Positions 7,964-16,309 of a stretch of DNA of 64,000 nucleotides are shown here, piece by piece. A program made the translations under genes and the position numbers. The stretch's first letter is position 1, and each line of letters begins with the position of its first letter. A model generated the notes under the pieces. It ran no database searches. It worked only from the letters and a program-made list of their open reading frames with translations, and had not been told where the DNA came from. The stretch is taken from assembly GCA_913778505.1 (NCBI GenBank), contig CAJYWD010000044.1, positions 1 to 64,000 on the forward strand, given 5' to 3'. Origin of the DNA: an uncultured Chryseobacterium sp. (GTDB taxonomy: Bacteria > Bacteroidota > Bacteroidia > Flavobacteriales > Weeksellaceae).

Positions 7964-10474
7964 ATGAAAAAAATATTCATAGCGGCACTTTTCCTGGGTG
8001 CGATTTTTAATTCAAACGTTGCTTTTGCGCAGACAGAAACGTCCGGCAGAACTGTACCTTACAGAGCGACACATACCAAAACAACAGAACTTAAACATAC
8101 CAAGCTAAAAGTCAATTTCGATTATCAGAAAGAACAGATGAACGGTGAAGAATGGCTCACGGCAAGTCCGTTTTTCTATGCGACCAACGAATTGGTTCTT
8201 GACGCCAAAGGAATGCTGATCCACGAAGTGGCTTTGGATAAAAATGGTTCTAAGTCGCCGTTGAAGTATGATTATAAAAATGATGTTCTGAAAATCACTT
8301 TAGATAAAACTTATCAGAAGAATCAGGATTATACGGTTTACATCAAATATACTGCCCGTCCCAATGAAGTAAAACAGGAAGGAAGCGCAGCCATCAGTGA
8401 TGCAAAAGGCCTCTATTTTATTAATCCTCAGGGTAAGGATCCGGACAAACCAACGCAGATCTGGACTCAGGGAGAGACCGAATCTTCATCCGCTTGGTTT
8501 CCTACCATTGATAAATCTAACCAGAAAACGACTGAGGAAATCTACATGACTGTTCCTGATAAATACGTCACGCTTTCCAACGGAATTCTGAAAGATTCCC
8601 AAAAAGAATCCGGAAATATGAGAACAGACCATTGGGTGATGGACAAGAGACATTCTACTTATCTTTTCTTTATGGGCGTAGGCGATTATGCCATTGTGAA
8701 GGACAAATGGAGAAATATCCCTGTCGATTACTACATCGAGAAAGAATACGAGCCTTACGCCAAACAAATCTATGGTAACACGCCGGAGATGATTGAGTTC
8801 TTTTCTAAAAAATTAGGCTACGATTATCCTTGGGCAAAATATGCTCAAATCTCAGGTAGAGATTACGTTTCCGGAGCCATGGAAAACACGACGGCAACAC
8901 TACACGGAAGCGACATCCTTCAAAAACCGGGACAACTCATAGACGAAAACAAATGGGAAGATACCATCGCTCATGAATTGTTCCACCATTGGTTTGGAGA
9001 TTTGGTAACCGCAGAAAGCTGGAGCAATTTGACGGTTAACGAATCGTTTGCCAACTATTCCGAATATCTCTGGAACGAATACAAGTACGGAAAAGACCAG
9101 GCCGATTATCACCAGATGGAAGATGTCAATCATTACATCCATAATCCCGGCGATTTCAAAAAAGACTTGGTACGATTCAATTATGCTTCCCGGGAGGATG
9201 TTTTTGATCTGGTGACATACCAAAAAGGTGGCGGTATTCTGCACATGCTCAGAAATTATCTGGGCGATGATGCCTTCTTTGCCGGAATGAATGACTATCT
9301 CAAAACCTATGAATATGGCAATGCCGAAGCGCATCAGCTCAGATTATCCTTCGAGAAAGTGTCCGGTAAAGATCTTAACTGGTTCTTTAACCAATGGTAT
9401 TTCGGAAGCGGCCATCCGAAGCTCACTTATACTTCCACATACGAACCGGTAAAAAAGGAGGTAACAGTTGTGATCAATCAGTCTCAGGATCAACCTTTCG
9501 AGTTTCCTTTAACGATTGATGTTTATGACAACGGAAAGCCGGTGAGGCAGAAGGTTTGGGTAGATGCAAAGGCCAAAAACACCTTTACTTTCGATGCATC
9601 AAAGAATCCTGATCTAATCAACATTAATGCAGACGGCATTCTGGTGGCAGACGTTACTGAAACCAAGACACCGGAGCAGAGCCTGCTGCAGTTTCTTGGC
9701 AGCAAGGAGTACAAGAGTAAAGCGATCGCTCTTGGCAATATTAAAGAAGATGCCGGAAAAAATCCAGCTGGTATCAAGCTTTTGGCTGCAGCTCTAAAAG
9801 ACCCGTTCTTTAGAATCAGAGAACAGGCTTTGGAACAGATAGACCTCAGCATTCCGGAGCAGGCAAAAGCTTTGACAGCCGATGTAGAAAAGTTAGCTGC
9901 CAACGACCCAAAAACTTTAGTTCAGGCAGCAGCCATCTCAGCCTTAGCCAAAACGAAAAATGCGAAGTACAGCCCAATCTATGAAAAAGGGATGACCGCC
10001 GTTTCCAATGCGGTGAAAGGCGCTTCGCTTGCCGGCATTGCGGATCTGGATCCTAACAAGGCGGCCGCAGCCATCGCCACTATAGACCTGGATGGCGCAT
10101 CGGAAGAGCTGATGTCCAAACTGTTACCAATTATCGTCAGCAATAAGGTGGAGAAACAGATGCCAGCCATAGCAACCACTGTCGCATTCTACCCTTTTAT
10201 CAAATTCCAGGATCCTAAGCTCGGAAAGTCTGCAGAAGACGGTTACAACTGGATCATGAGCTCCGATAATCTGGCAGCTACTGAAAAGGTGACGAAAGTA
10301 CTGGTGCAGGCCAAATCCCAGATGCCGGATAATCCTCAAATAAAGATGATGATCAGCCAGATGCTGAAAGACGGCCTTGCTAAAAAGATGGAAGTTCTTA
10401 AGAACAACCCAAACAGCCCTACCATCCATCAGCAGATCGATGCGATCAACAAAACCATTGAAGCATTTAAATAG
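7964..10474 (+). CDS. Exported M1-family metallo-aminopeptidase
   Basis: An 836-residue zinc aminopeptidase with a signal peptide (cleavage near AFA-QT, residue 22). The substrate-binding GAMEN is at 304-308 and the zinc site HELFHH has His337, Glu338 and His341, with the third ligand Glu360 in NESF. That is the standard HExxH-x18-E spacing. The C-terminal third is helical and repeat-like, as in the tricorn-interacting-factor/ERAP-type fold. It probably trims N-terminal residues of peptides in the periplasm. There is no T9SS sorting domain, so it is not expected on the cell surface. The gene is monocistronic with a strong terminator. TAAATTCG at 7951-7958 is an imperfect -7 box. Confidence 0.93.
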   Translation: MKKIFIAALFLGAIFNSNVAFAQTETSGRTVPYRATHTKTTELKHTKLKVNFDYQKEQMNGEEWLTASPFFYATNELVLDAKGMLIHEVALDKNGSKSPLKYDYKNDVLKITLDKTYQKNQDYTVYIKYTARPNEVKQEGSAAISDAKGLYFINPQGKDPDKPTQIWTQGETESSSAWFPTIDKSNQKTTEEIYMTVPDKYVTLSNGILKDSQKESGNMRTDHWVMDKRHSTYLFFMGVGDYAIVKDKWRNIPVDYYIEKEYEPYAKQIYGNTPEMIEFFSKKLGYDYPWAKYAQISGRDYVSGAMENTTATLHGSDILQKPGQLIDENKWEDTIAHELFHHWFGDLVTAESWSNLTVNESFANYSEYLWNEYKYGKDQADYHQMEDVNHYIHNPGDFKKDLVRFNYASREDVFDLVTYQKGGGILHMLRNYLGDDAFFAGMNDYLKTYEYGNAEAHQLRLSFEKVSGKDLNWFFNQWYFGSGHPKLTYTSTYEPVKKEVTVVINQSQDQPFEFPLTIDVYDNGKPVRQKVWVDAKAKNTFTFDASKNPDLININADGILVADVTETKTPEQSLLQFLGSKEYKSKAIALGNIKEDAGKNPAGIKLLAAALKDPFFRIREQALEQIDLSIPEQAKALTADVEKLAANDPKTLVQAAAISALAKTKNAKYSPIYEKGMTAVSNAVKGASLAGIADLDPNKAAAAIATIDLDGASEELMSKLLPIIVSNKVEKQMPAIATTVAFYPFIKFQDPKLGKSAEDGYNWIMSSDNLAATEKVTKVLVQAKSQMPDNPQIKMMISQMLKDGLAKKMEVLKNNPNSPTIHQQIDAINKTIEAFK

Positions 10475-10498
10475 CCTTTGCGGTTATAAAAAACAGAA

Positions 10499-10530
10499 GC
10501 AGCCATCTCAGTGAGATGGCTGCTTTTTTT
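10499..10530 (+). terminator. Terminator of the M1 aminopeptidase gene
   Basis: Eleven-base perfect arms (GCAGCCATCTC / GAGATGGCTGC) around loop AGT, then seven T. Confidence 0.92.
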
Positions 10531-10641
10531 AGATGAGTTCTTACGGAAAAAATCCCGCAGACCATTGTGGAACAGTACAAATTATGTAGAGCAATCCAAC
10601 AAACAAAACCACAGATCCGCGGGAAAGCAATGGTACAAATC

Positions 10642-11025
10642 CTAGCCTTTTTTCTGGAATCTGGCCAGTTTCAGCGCATCTTTGATCATTTTTCCTGCCC
10701 GGAAGACAGTCTTTACACTCCGGATGTTATTTGCCGATACATCCTTTTCCTTCTCTTCACCCGTACTGGAGCCGCCGGCCTGCAGTGTAAAATATTCTCC
10801 CACGTAGACAATTTTGCCATCAGCCACATCTTCTGCGATTTTAGAGAACGTACTCTCCAGAACGGCCAGAATATCGGCTTTCGAAACAGTGGAAATAGAG
10901 GCTGCATATTTGGCAAGGTCGTCCAGGGTAGTTTTACCGTCGCCGATAATTTGAGCATAGAACTTAGGAGCGGCGCCAAGATCTCTCGGATTCTTGCGCG
11001 CAACAGCGTTGAATTTAATAGGCAT
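10642..11025 (-). CDS. HU-like DNA-binding protein (Bacteroidetes HU-HIG type)
   Basis: A 127-residue basic protein starting MPIKFNAVARKNPRDLGAAPKFYA. This opening is characteristic of the long HU-like proteins of Bacteroidetes, which carry an HU fold with an extra N-terminal strand and a lysine-rich tail. HU-type elements include the helical ISTVSKADILAVLESTFSKIAEDVADGK region and the strand-rich VYVGEYFTLQ. I used the ATG at 11023-11025. A reading frame extends 20 codons further upstream with a hydrophobic, unrelated sequence that lies in the intergenic spacer. It probably acts as a nucleoid-associated protein. Whether it binds ordinary HU sites is unknown. Confidence 0.85.
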   Translation of the reverse strand: MPIKFNAVARKNPRDLGAAPKFYAQIIGDGKTTLDDLAKYAASISTVSKADILAVLESTFSKIAEDVADGKIVYVGEYFTLQAGGSSTGEEKEKDVSANNIRSVKTVFRAGKMIKDALKLARFQKKG

Positions 11026-11220
11026 CGCTTTGTGTTTTTTAAGATTAACATTAATTGAACGAGATAAAATTAGGAAAAAAAACAAAACATCCTAATATTT
11101 TTTTAAAAAATATTTGACATTTGAAATAAGATTTATCATTTATCCGGCACTGTCCTCCCACTACATTGCCAGGTTTGATTAGAAAAAGCTAAATACTACA
11201 TTTGATCGATAATTCCCTGA

Positions 11221-11374
11221 GTCTTGAGGAATTTGTTAATTCATCTTGAGGAATTCAATAATTCGTCTTGAGGAATTTTATAATTTGTCTTGAGGAGTTT
11301 TACAATTCGTCTTGAGGAATTCAATAATTCGTCTTGAGGAGTTTGTTAATTCGTCTTGAGGAATTTGACGATGA
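11221..11374. repeat. Seven tandem copies of a 22-bp unit
   Basis: Units begin at 11221, 11243, 11265, 11287, 11309, 11331 and 11353, each opening (G/A)TCTTGAGGA(A/G)TT and, except the last, ending AATT(C/T). The middle 4-6 bases vary and the last copy decays into GACGATGA. The unit length is not a multiple of three and no frame stays open, so it is non-coding. Unit junctions give AATTC...GAATT inverted repeats. The array is the only notable content of the spacer 11026-11420 between the HU-like gene and the alkyltransferase-like gene. Confidence 0.93.
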
Positions 11375-11420
11375 GCTCAATTAATCTTCATTAACAGCAT
11401 ATTTCTCTGCTCAACAACAA

Positions 11421-11446
11421 TAAAAAAGCCATCTCAACAGATGGCT
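11421..11446 (-). terminator. Terminator of the DUF5686/alkyltransferase-like operon
   Basis: AGCCATCT, loop CAAC, AGATGGCT with a T-run on the minus strand, 6 bases beyond the stop codon. Confidence 0.85.
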
Positions 11447-11452
11447 CTATGC

Positions 11453-11752
11453 TTATAATTCTTGTAGAGGATCCCAAAAAAGGATTTTGAAATCATTGAT
11501 CTTCCCGTTGTCCTGAACCTTGATATTTTCCTTTTCAAGCCTCCCACGGAACTCCGGTACCGAGAGCGTTCCGCCTGCTCCCACCACGCGGTGTGCAGGC
11601 ACATCATTGGGACAGCCGCCCATAGCTTTGCCCACGTGGCGGGAATGATTCGGGTAGCCAACGGCTTTTGCCACGGAACCGTATGTGGTCACACGTCCTT
11701 TTGGAATAAGTCTCGTGATCTCCCAGACCTGCTTTTGAAACAAATCATTCAT
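11453..11752 (-). CDS. Alkyltransferase-like (ATL) DNA-repair protein, MGMT fold without the active cysteine
   Basis: A 99-residue protein with the C-terminal DNA-binding domain of O6-alkylguanine-DNA alkyltransferases: KGRVTTYGSVAKAVGYPNHSRHVGKAM (helix-turn-helix and the arginine finger, Arg38). In the active-site motif the methyl-accepting cysteine of PCHRV is alanine (VPAHRVV, Ala53). Such ATL proteins bind alkylated guanine without repairing it and hand it to nucleotide excision repair; that role is known from other ATLs and is inferred here. The start codon overlaps the DUF5686 stop by one base, so translation is coupled. Confidence 0.88.
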   Translation of the reverse strand: MNDLFQKQVWEITRLIPKGRVTTYGSVAKAVGYPNHSRHVGKAMGGCPNDVPAHRVVGAGGTLSVPEFRGRLEKENIKVQDNGKINDFKILFWDPLQEL

Positions 11753-14223
11753 CAGAAACCTAAGACTTTAAGTTTTAGCTGGATGGCAAAATTATCGGCA
11801 AACTTGCTGGTGTTGTAATATCCAACTCGGTAGAACAACCCCAGATTGAACTTGGTGCTGAGGAAATTGTTATTCTCCAGCCCGATCTCCTGGTACAGGT
11901 GGTTCAGCGGACTGTAATCGAACTGATGGTACTCCGGGTTTTTCATATTCCCGATGATGCCTTTGTACACCACATCGAAGCTGGAAGTGTTCTTGCCAAT
12001 ACTTTTGAAATACCAAGGAATCCGGTGCGTAAAGTAATAGCCCGCAAACTTGTCATTAAAATATTTCCCGGATGTCATCGTAGCAAATCCGAGATAAGTG
12101 GTCAGGTTAAAATTGGAGAAAAGACTGTTTTCCCTGCTGGAATCCAGACCGCCCATCTCGAACTGGTGCCACACCGGCGCATTTCCTGTAAAGTAGCCGC
12201 CGTAGGCACGCGTGCCGGTAACACCAAGCACGGTGCGGAACTGATGGGTGTACAAGACGTCGAAGCGGCTGTAATTGAGCTCGCCGCCAAGGCTCCTGTA
12301 ACCCTGCTCATAGTTGAAATATACTTCCGGAAAGTTCTGCTCGAAGGTATATTTTCCCGAAGGCGTCATGATGTTTTTGCTGTTAGGTGAAAACTTAATG
12401 GTGGCCAAAGAGCTGAAGTTGTCGAAGTTGCCGGTTCTGTTCCGGTAAGCGTAATCGAAAACGGCTTCTTCCTTCTGGCGCTTTGCAGAGACATTCAATG
12501 TGAGCGAATTGCTGAGATCTACTTCATAGCCGGCACGGAAGCCTTGGAATTGATAATACTTATCGTTCTGGATAGACATCCCGGAGTTCATCACCGTCAT
12601 TCTAAAATTCCACAGATTCTGACTGAATAGTCCCGAAGCGGCAACGTCATTAAAATACTCGACTCTGAAAAAGGAGTTGCGTTCCAGCGTTGTCCTCACA
12701 TCCACGCCTGCACCATATTTGAAACCTCTATCTTTAAAACCGTAAGCCAGGTAAACATCGGGCGAAATGTAGCGGTTGAATTTCTCGTTCAGCTTAAAGC
12801 CTGCGCCCAGACGGAAACCTTCGTATCGGTTGTACTTGGTCTGCAGCGGATTGATATCTACCATTCCCACGCGGATTTTCCCACGCAGAAGACCAGTGAT
12901 CACTTTGGCTTTCTGGTCCAGCTTATATTTTTTGCCGATGCTGTCAATTTTGGTGTACGTCAGCTTTTCACGCATGGAAAGACTGTCTGTTCTGTATTCA
13001 TCCAGAAGAGAACCATCGGAATTCCTGACACTCATCGTATAACCGCCGAACTGACTAGCCTTGACATCCACCGGACTCTGGAAATCGAAATAATCTGCCT
13101 TCATATAAGCATAAGTTCCGAATTTCTTAATCTTTTCCAGACGTTCTTTTTTCTCTTCTGCGGTTTCATCGGGCTTTTTGGCCACGGTATTAAAAGATGA
13201 ACTGCCCATTCTTATTTTGAGGTTTTCGGACTTCAGAAACCATTTGTTGTCAATGGGGATCCATATCGATGTAATGCTGCCATCCGACTTTACCTTGCTG
13301 TTGCTTTCAATTTTCTTGATGGCGTAAGTCGCTTTGTCTACGTAGAGATAACCGTTGAATTTTCTCCTGTTTACGGGGGTTTTATAATCCACCTGGCGAA
13401 AACGGATAACGTAATTCTCCCGTCCGTCTATCATGATGGAGTCGGTGAGAAAATATCTGTAGAGGCTTCGGTTCTCCGGCAATACTTCACGCGGGACTTT
13501 ATTACGGTTAGACCTCAGCGTAATCATTTCATAGATGGGTTCCTGCAGGCCGCTGATTCTGTTGTCCAGCACGTTGATCTTCTCGCCATATTTTCGGGAA
13601 TAGAGAAACTGCGTGGCGCGTTCCCAGAGAAACATCTTGCTCTTTGTGAAGACGCTCATCGTCTTCTCGCCTTCTATAGAATCTTTTTTCTCTTTTTCAT
13701 CTTTGGGAAGCGCACGATTTGCCACGCGCGACAGTGAATCTTTTCTTGACGCCAGGAAACGGCTGTATTCGGAGATGCTGTCCTGATCCAGGTCGAACGA
13801 CATTTTTTCGTAAGATTTATAAGAATAAGAATCCAGGGCATTCGGCGAATTGTCTTTGAAGTTACGGAACACTTTATCTAATATAGCCAGTGCACGCGGG
13901 TCGCTCTCATTGGTAAGCGTCACCGCTTCGATGTCACGCGTTTTAGAACTTTCCTTATCCAGCGCCAGTTCCATTACCTTATCCACCACCACTTCGTCGC
14001 CAATAAATTGATTGGCTTCCACATCCACTTTGGAACATTTGGTGGTAAAGGTCAGCATCCCGTTGGCATCTGTATGGCCAAGGAGCTTATCATTACAATA
14101 CACTTTAGCACCCTTGATAGGTTGCTGATTTCCCGTACTGTATACCTTTAAGGTACTTTGTGAGAATAAGAAGGCCGCTGAAAAGAGCGTGAGTAAGGTG
14201 TAGAGTCTCATCATTATCTGCAT
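11752..14223 (-). CDS. DUF5686 family outer-membrane protein
   Basis: An 823-residue protein with a signal peptide (LLTLFSAAFLFSQ), a short carboxypeptidase-regulatory-like domain (about 22-100, ending in a GMLTF-type turn), a mixed central region and a C-terminal beta-barrel-like half rich in alternating Y/F strands, ending KLKVLGF. The architecture and length match DUF5686 proteins of Bacteroidetes, whose function is unknown. The reading frame offers three close Met starts (residues 1, 4 and 5); I kept the first. On the minus strand TAATTTTG at 14277-14284 is an exact -7 box about 50 bases upstream. It is first in an operon with the ATL gene. Confidence 0.85.
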   Translation of the reverse strand: MQIMMRLYTLLTLFSAAFLFSQSTLKVYSTGNQQPIKGAKVYCNDKLLGHTDANGMLTFTTKCSKVDVEANQFIGDEVVVDKVMELALDKESSKTRDIEAVTLTNESDPRALAILDKVFRNFKDNSPNALDSYSYKSYEKMSFDLDQDSISEYSRFLASRKDSLSRVANRALPKDEKEKKDSIEGEKTMSVFTKSKMFLWERATQFLYSRKYGEKINVLDNRISGLQEPIYEMITLRSNRNKVPREVLPENRSLYRYFLTDSIMIDGRENYVIRFRQVDYKTPVNRRKFNGYLYVDKATYAIKKIESNSKVKSDGSITSIWIPIDNKWFLKSENLKIRMGSSSFNTVAKKPDETAEEKKERLEKIKKFGTYAYMKADYFDFQSPVDVKASQFGGYTMSVRNSDGSLLDEYRTDSLSMREKLTYTKIDSIGKKYKLDQKAKVITGLLRGKIRVGMVDINPLQTKYNRYEGFRLGAGFKLNEKFNRYISPDVYLAYGFKDRGFKYGAGVDVRTTLERNSFFRVEYFNDVAASGLFSQNLWNFRMTVMNSGMSIQNDKYYQFQGFRAGYEVDLSNSLTLNVSAKRQKEEAVFDYAYRNRTGNFDNFSSLATIKFSPNSKNIMTPSGKYTFEQNFPEVYFNYEQGYRSLGGELNYSRFDVLYTHQFRTVLGVTGTRAYGGYFTGNAPVWHQFEMGGLDSSRENSLFSNFNLTTYLGFATMTSGKYFNDKFAGYYFTHRIPWYFKSIGKNTSSFDVVYKGIIGNMKNPEYHQFDYSPLNHLYQEIGLENNNFLSTKFNLGLFYRVGYYNTSKFADNFAIQLKLKVLGF

Positions 14224-14298
14224 AGTTTTTTATTTATAACAATAAGTCTACAGTTAAGCTCATTTGTTATTGATAGCAAAATTAAAACTTATATTAAT

Positions 14299-14328
14299 AA
14301 AAAACATTCCAAAGTGACTTGGAATGTT
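14299..14328 (-). terminator. Terminator of the GH5 gene
   Basis: Ten-base arms AACATTCCAA / TTGGAATGTT, loop AGTGAC, followed on the minus strand by a T-run. Confidence 0.85.
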
Positions 14329-14355
14329 CAAAAATAATAATGTAGAATGTGAGAA

Positions 14356-16086
14356 TTACTTCAATTCCAGGAAATTGATGTTGGCGTTATTGGTCTCAAA
14401 ATACAGTCTGATTTTATTTTCTCCTTTGGAAAGCTGTATTCCGTCTGCTGAAACAGTTTTCCAGCCTTTCCCAGATGGCGGTAACGTGACTGTGGACAAG
14501 GATTCTCCTGCTGGCGTTCTCAGGCTGACAGCCGCATTTTCTGCAGAGTCATTATTATAACGAATTTCGAGCATATATTTTTTGGTTTGATTAACATTTA
14601 CCGTGTATTGCAGCCACTCTCCTTTTTCGGTTTTGCCTACGTAATAACCATTGGTTACCTTATCATCAGACGCATAAATGTCAACGCCGTCATTTCTCAT
14701 GTTGTTTCCGGAATTCCATTCTGTATGCTGCCCGGAACTTACCCAGAGATTCTGAAAATCATGATCCTGATAAGCCTTTCCGATTCTTCCCAAATCATAT
14801 TCCGTGGCAAAAATTCTTCCCGGTGCACTATGGTTTTTATAAGGCTTCGTTGTATCATCTCCGACCTGGCGGAACAATGCATCAATGACATCTTTCTTAA
14901 CCTCGACATTTTCAATCTTATAATTGTCTGCAATTTTCATCAGCACTTTCTTTGAAAATTGCTTAGTTGGTTTTTCACCTCCATTTTTCCAGTAGTCCAA
15001 AATTCTCTGGTATTCCGGTGTGATTTTAACATTCGTAACGCCGGCAATATTGTCAATCTTTTTCATCGGCCAGTATGCGTAGCCAATGTTATTTTTTAAC
15101 AAGAGCTGATTCAGTTCCGTAAACCAAACGTTGGAATTCTCGCCCGTTTCTCCCAGCCACGCCGGAACGTTGAGTTTGTTCCTTAGATCCACAATATTCT
15201 GAATGGCATCCTGAGAATTATTAGTCCAATATTTGTGAAAACTAAGTACAAGATTGTCATCCCAAAGTTTTGGTAAGCCATTGTAATTATTGCCCCAGCC
15301 GTTTCCTTCCAGGATGATGATGTGCTTTTTATCCACTTGTCGGATCGCTTCGGAAATATCTTTCTGAAGTTTCCAAAGTGGCGCATTGGACATTTCGTCA
15401 GTTCCATTTGGATTTGTTCCGGTGAACGGATAATTGGGCTCGTTAATCAAATCATAACCGCCAATCCATTCCTTGTCCTTGTAACGTTCTGCCAACTTCT
15501 TCCAGAGGGCAATGGTCTTTTTCTGATTCTCTTCACTTTGCCAGAGATTCGGCTTCGACTTGTCATTATCTGAGATATTCGCATCGTTACCTTGTCCGCC
15601 CGGCGCCGCATGCAGGTCCAGAATAAGGTAAAGCTTGTTATCTTCACACCATTTCAGAAGATTATCTGTCATAGTAAAACCTTCTTCCAGCCAGGTATTC
15701 TGACCTTTCACAGGTTCTTTCTCAATTGGCAATGTATAAAGATTATAATGCATCGGCAGGCGGATGGAATTAAATCCCCATTTCGCCAGAGAATCGATGT
15801 CTTTTTTGGTAATGCCGTTTTTAAGATATGCTTTATAGAACTCGTTTTTTCCGTCTTCGCCAGCCACTTCTGCAGTCTTAGATTTGATCTGGTATTGCGG
15901 TCCTGCAAAATCTCCGGTCTTCAGCATATAGCCTTCCTGAAGCATCCATCCGCCAAGGCCGAGACCTTTCAGATAAATATTTTCTCCTTTTTCATTAACA
16001 ATTTTCTGACCTTGAGACTTCAAAAAACCCTGAGCTGTCCCAAATTGAGACAATAAAAGTGTGCAAAACACAGCAGTTCTTATCAT
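14356..16086 (-). CDS. Secreted glycoside hydrolase family 5 with C-terminal carbohydrate-binding module
   Basis: A 576-residue protein: signal peptide (to about GTAQ, residue 19), a GH5 (alpha/beta)8 domain (about 25-370) and a C-terminal beta-sandwich like CBM6/CBM35 (about 430-576). The acid/base is Glu216 in DLINEPN and the nucleophile is Glu313 in WLGETGEN. The opening LKGLGLGGWMLQEGYM, FNSIRLPMHY and LDLHAAPGG are typical of GH5 endo- or exo-beta-glucanases. The module suggests a polysaccharide substrate, possibly beta-glucan, but specificity cannot be read from sequence. There is no T9SS sorting domain, so secretion beyond the periplasm is uncertain. Neighbouring genes are not a polysaccharide-utilisation locus. 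Confidence 0.9.
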   Translation of the reverse strand: MIRTAVFCTLLLSQFGTAQGFLKSQGQKIVNEKGENIYLKGLGLGGWMLQEGYMLKTGDFAGPQYQIKSKTAEVAGEDGKNEFYKAYLKNGITKKDIDSLAKWGFNSIRLPMHYNLYTLPIEKEPVKGQNTWLEEGFTMTDNLLKWCEDNKLYLILDLHAAPGGQGNDANISDNDKSKPNLWQSEENQKKTIALWKKLAERYKDKEWIGGYDLINEPNYPFTGTNPNGTDEMSNAPLWKLQKDISEAIRQVDKKHIIILEGNGWGNNYNGLPKLWDDNLVLSFHKYWTNNSQDAIQNIVDLRNKLNVPAWLGETGENSNVWFTELNQLLLKNNIGYAYWPMKKIDNIAGVTNVKITPEYQRILDYWKNGGEKPTKQFSKKVLMKIADNYKIENVEVKKDVIDALFRQVGDDTTKPYKNHSAPGRIFATEYDLGRIGKAYQDHDFQNLWVSSGQHTEWNSGNNMRNDGVDIYASDDKVTNGYYVGKTEKGEWLQYTVNVNQTKKYMLEIRYNNDSAENAAVSLRTPAGESLSTVTLPPSGKGWKTVSADGIQLSKGENKIRLYFETNNANINFLELK

Positions 16087-16309
16087 AATTTCATTTTGAA
16101 CTAAGATAGAACTATTTTCTCAGCGGACAAGTGATTTGGAAAAATTAAGTTTTTAAGGATAAATTGAAAAATGATCGGATATAAATTTGCAGATTTCTTA
16201 ATAAATATTTGATAGCTGATATGTTTTCTCGAATTTTCACATTGAGTATAAAGAAATCAAGTTAATCCTACAGATCCGCGAGTTAATTAGTTTAGTTAAA
16301 CAGATTATT

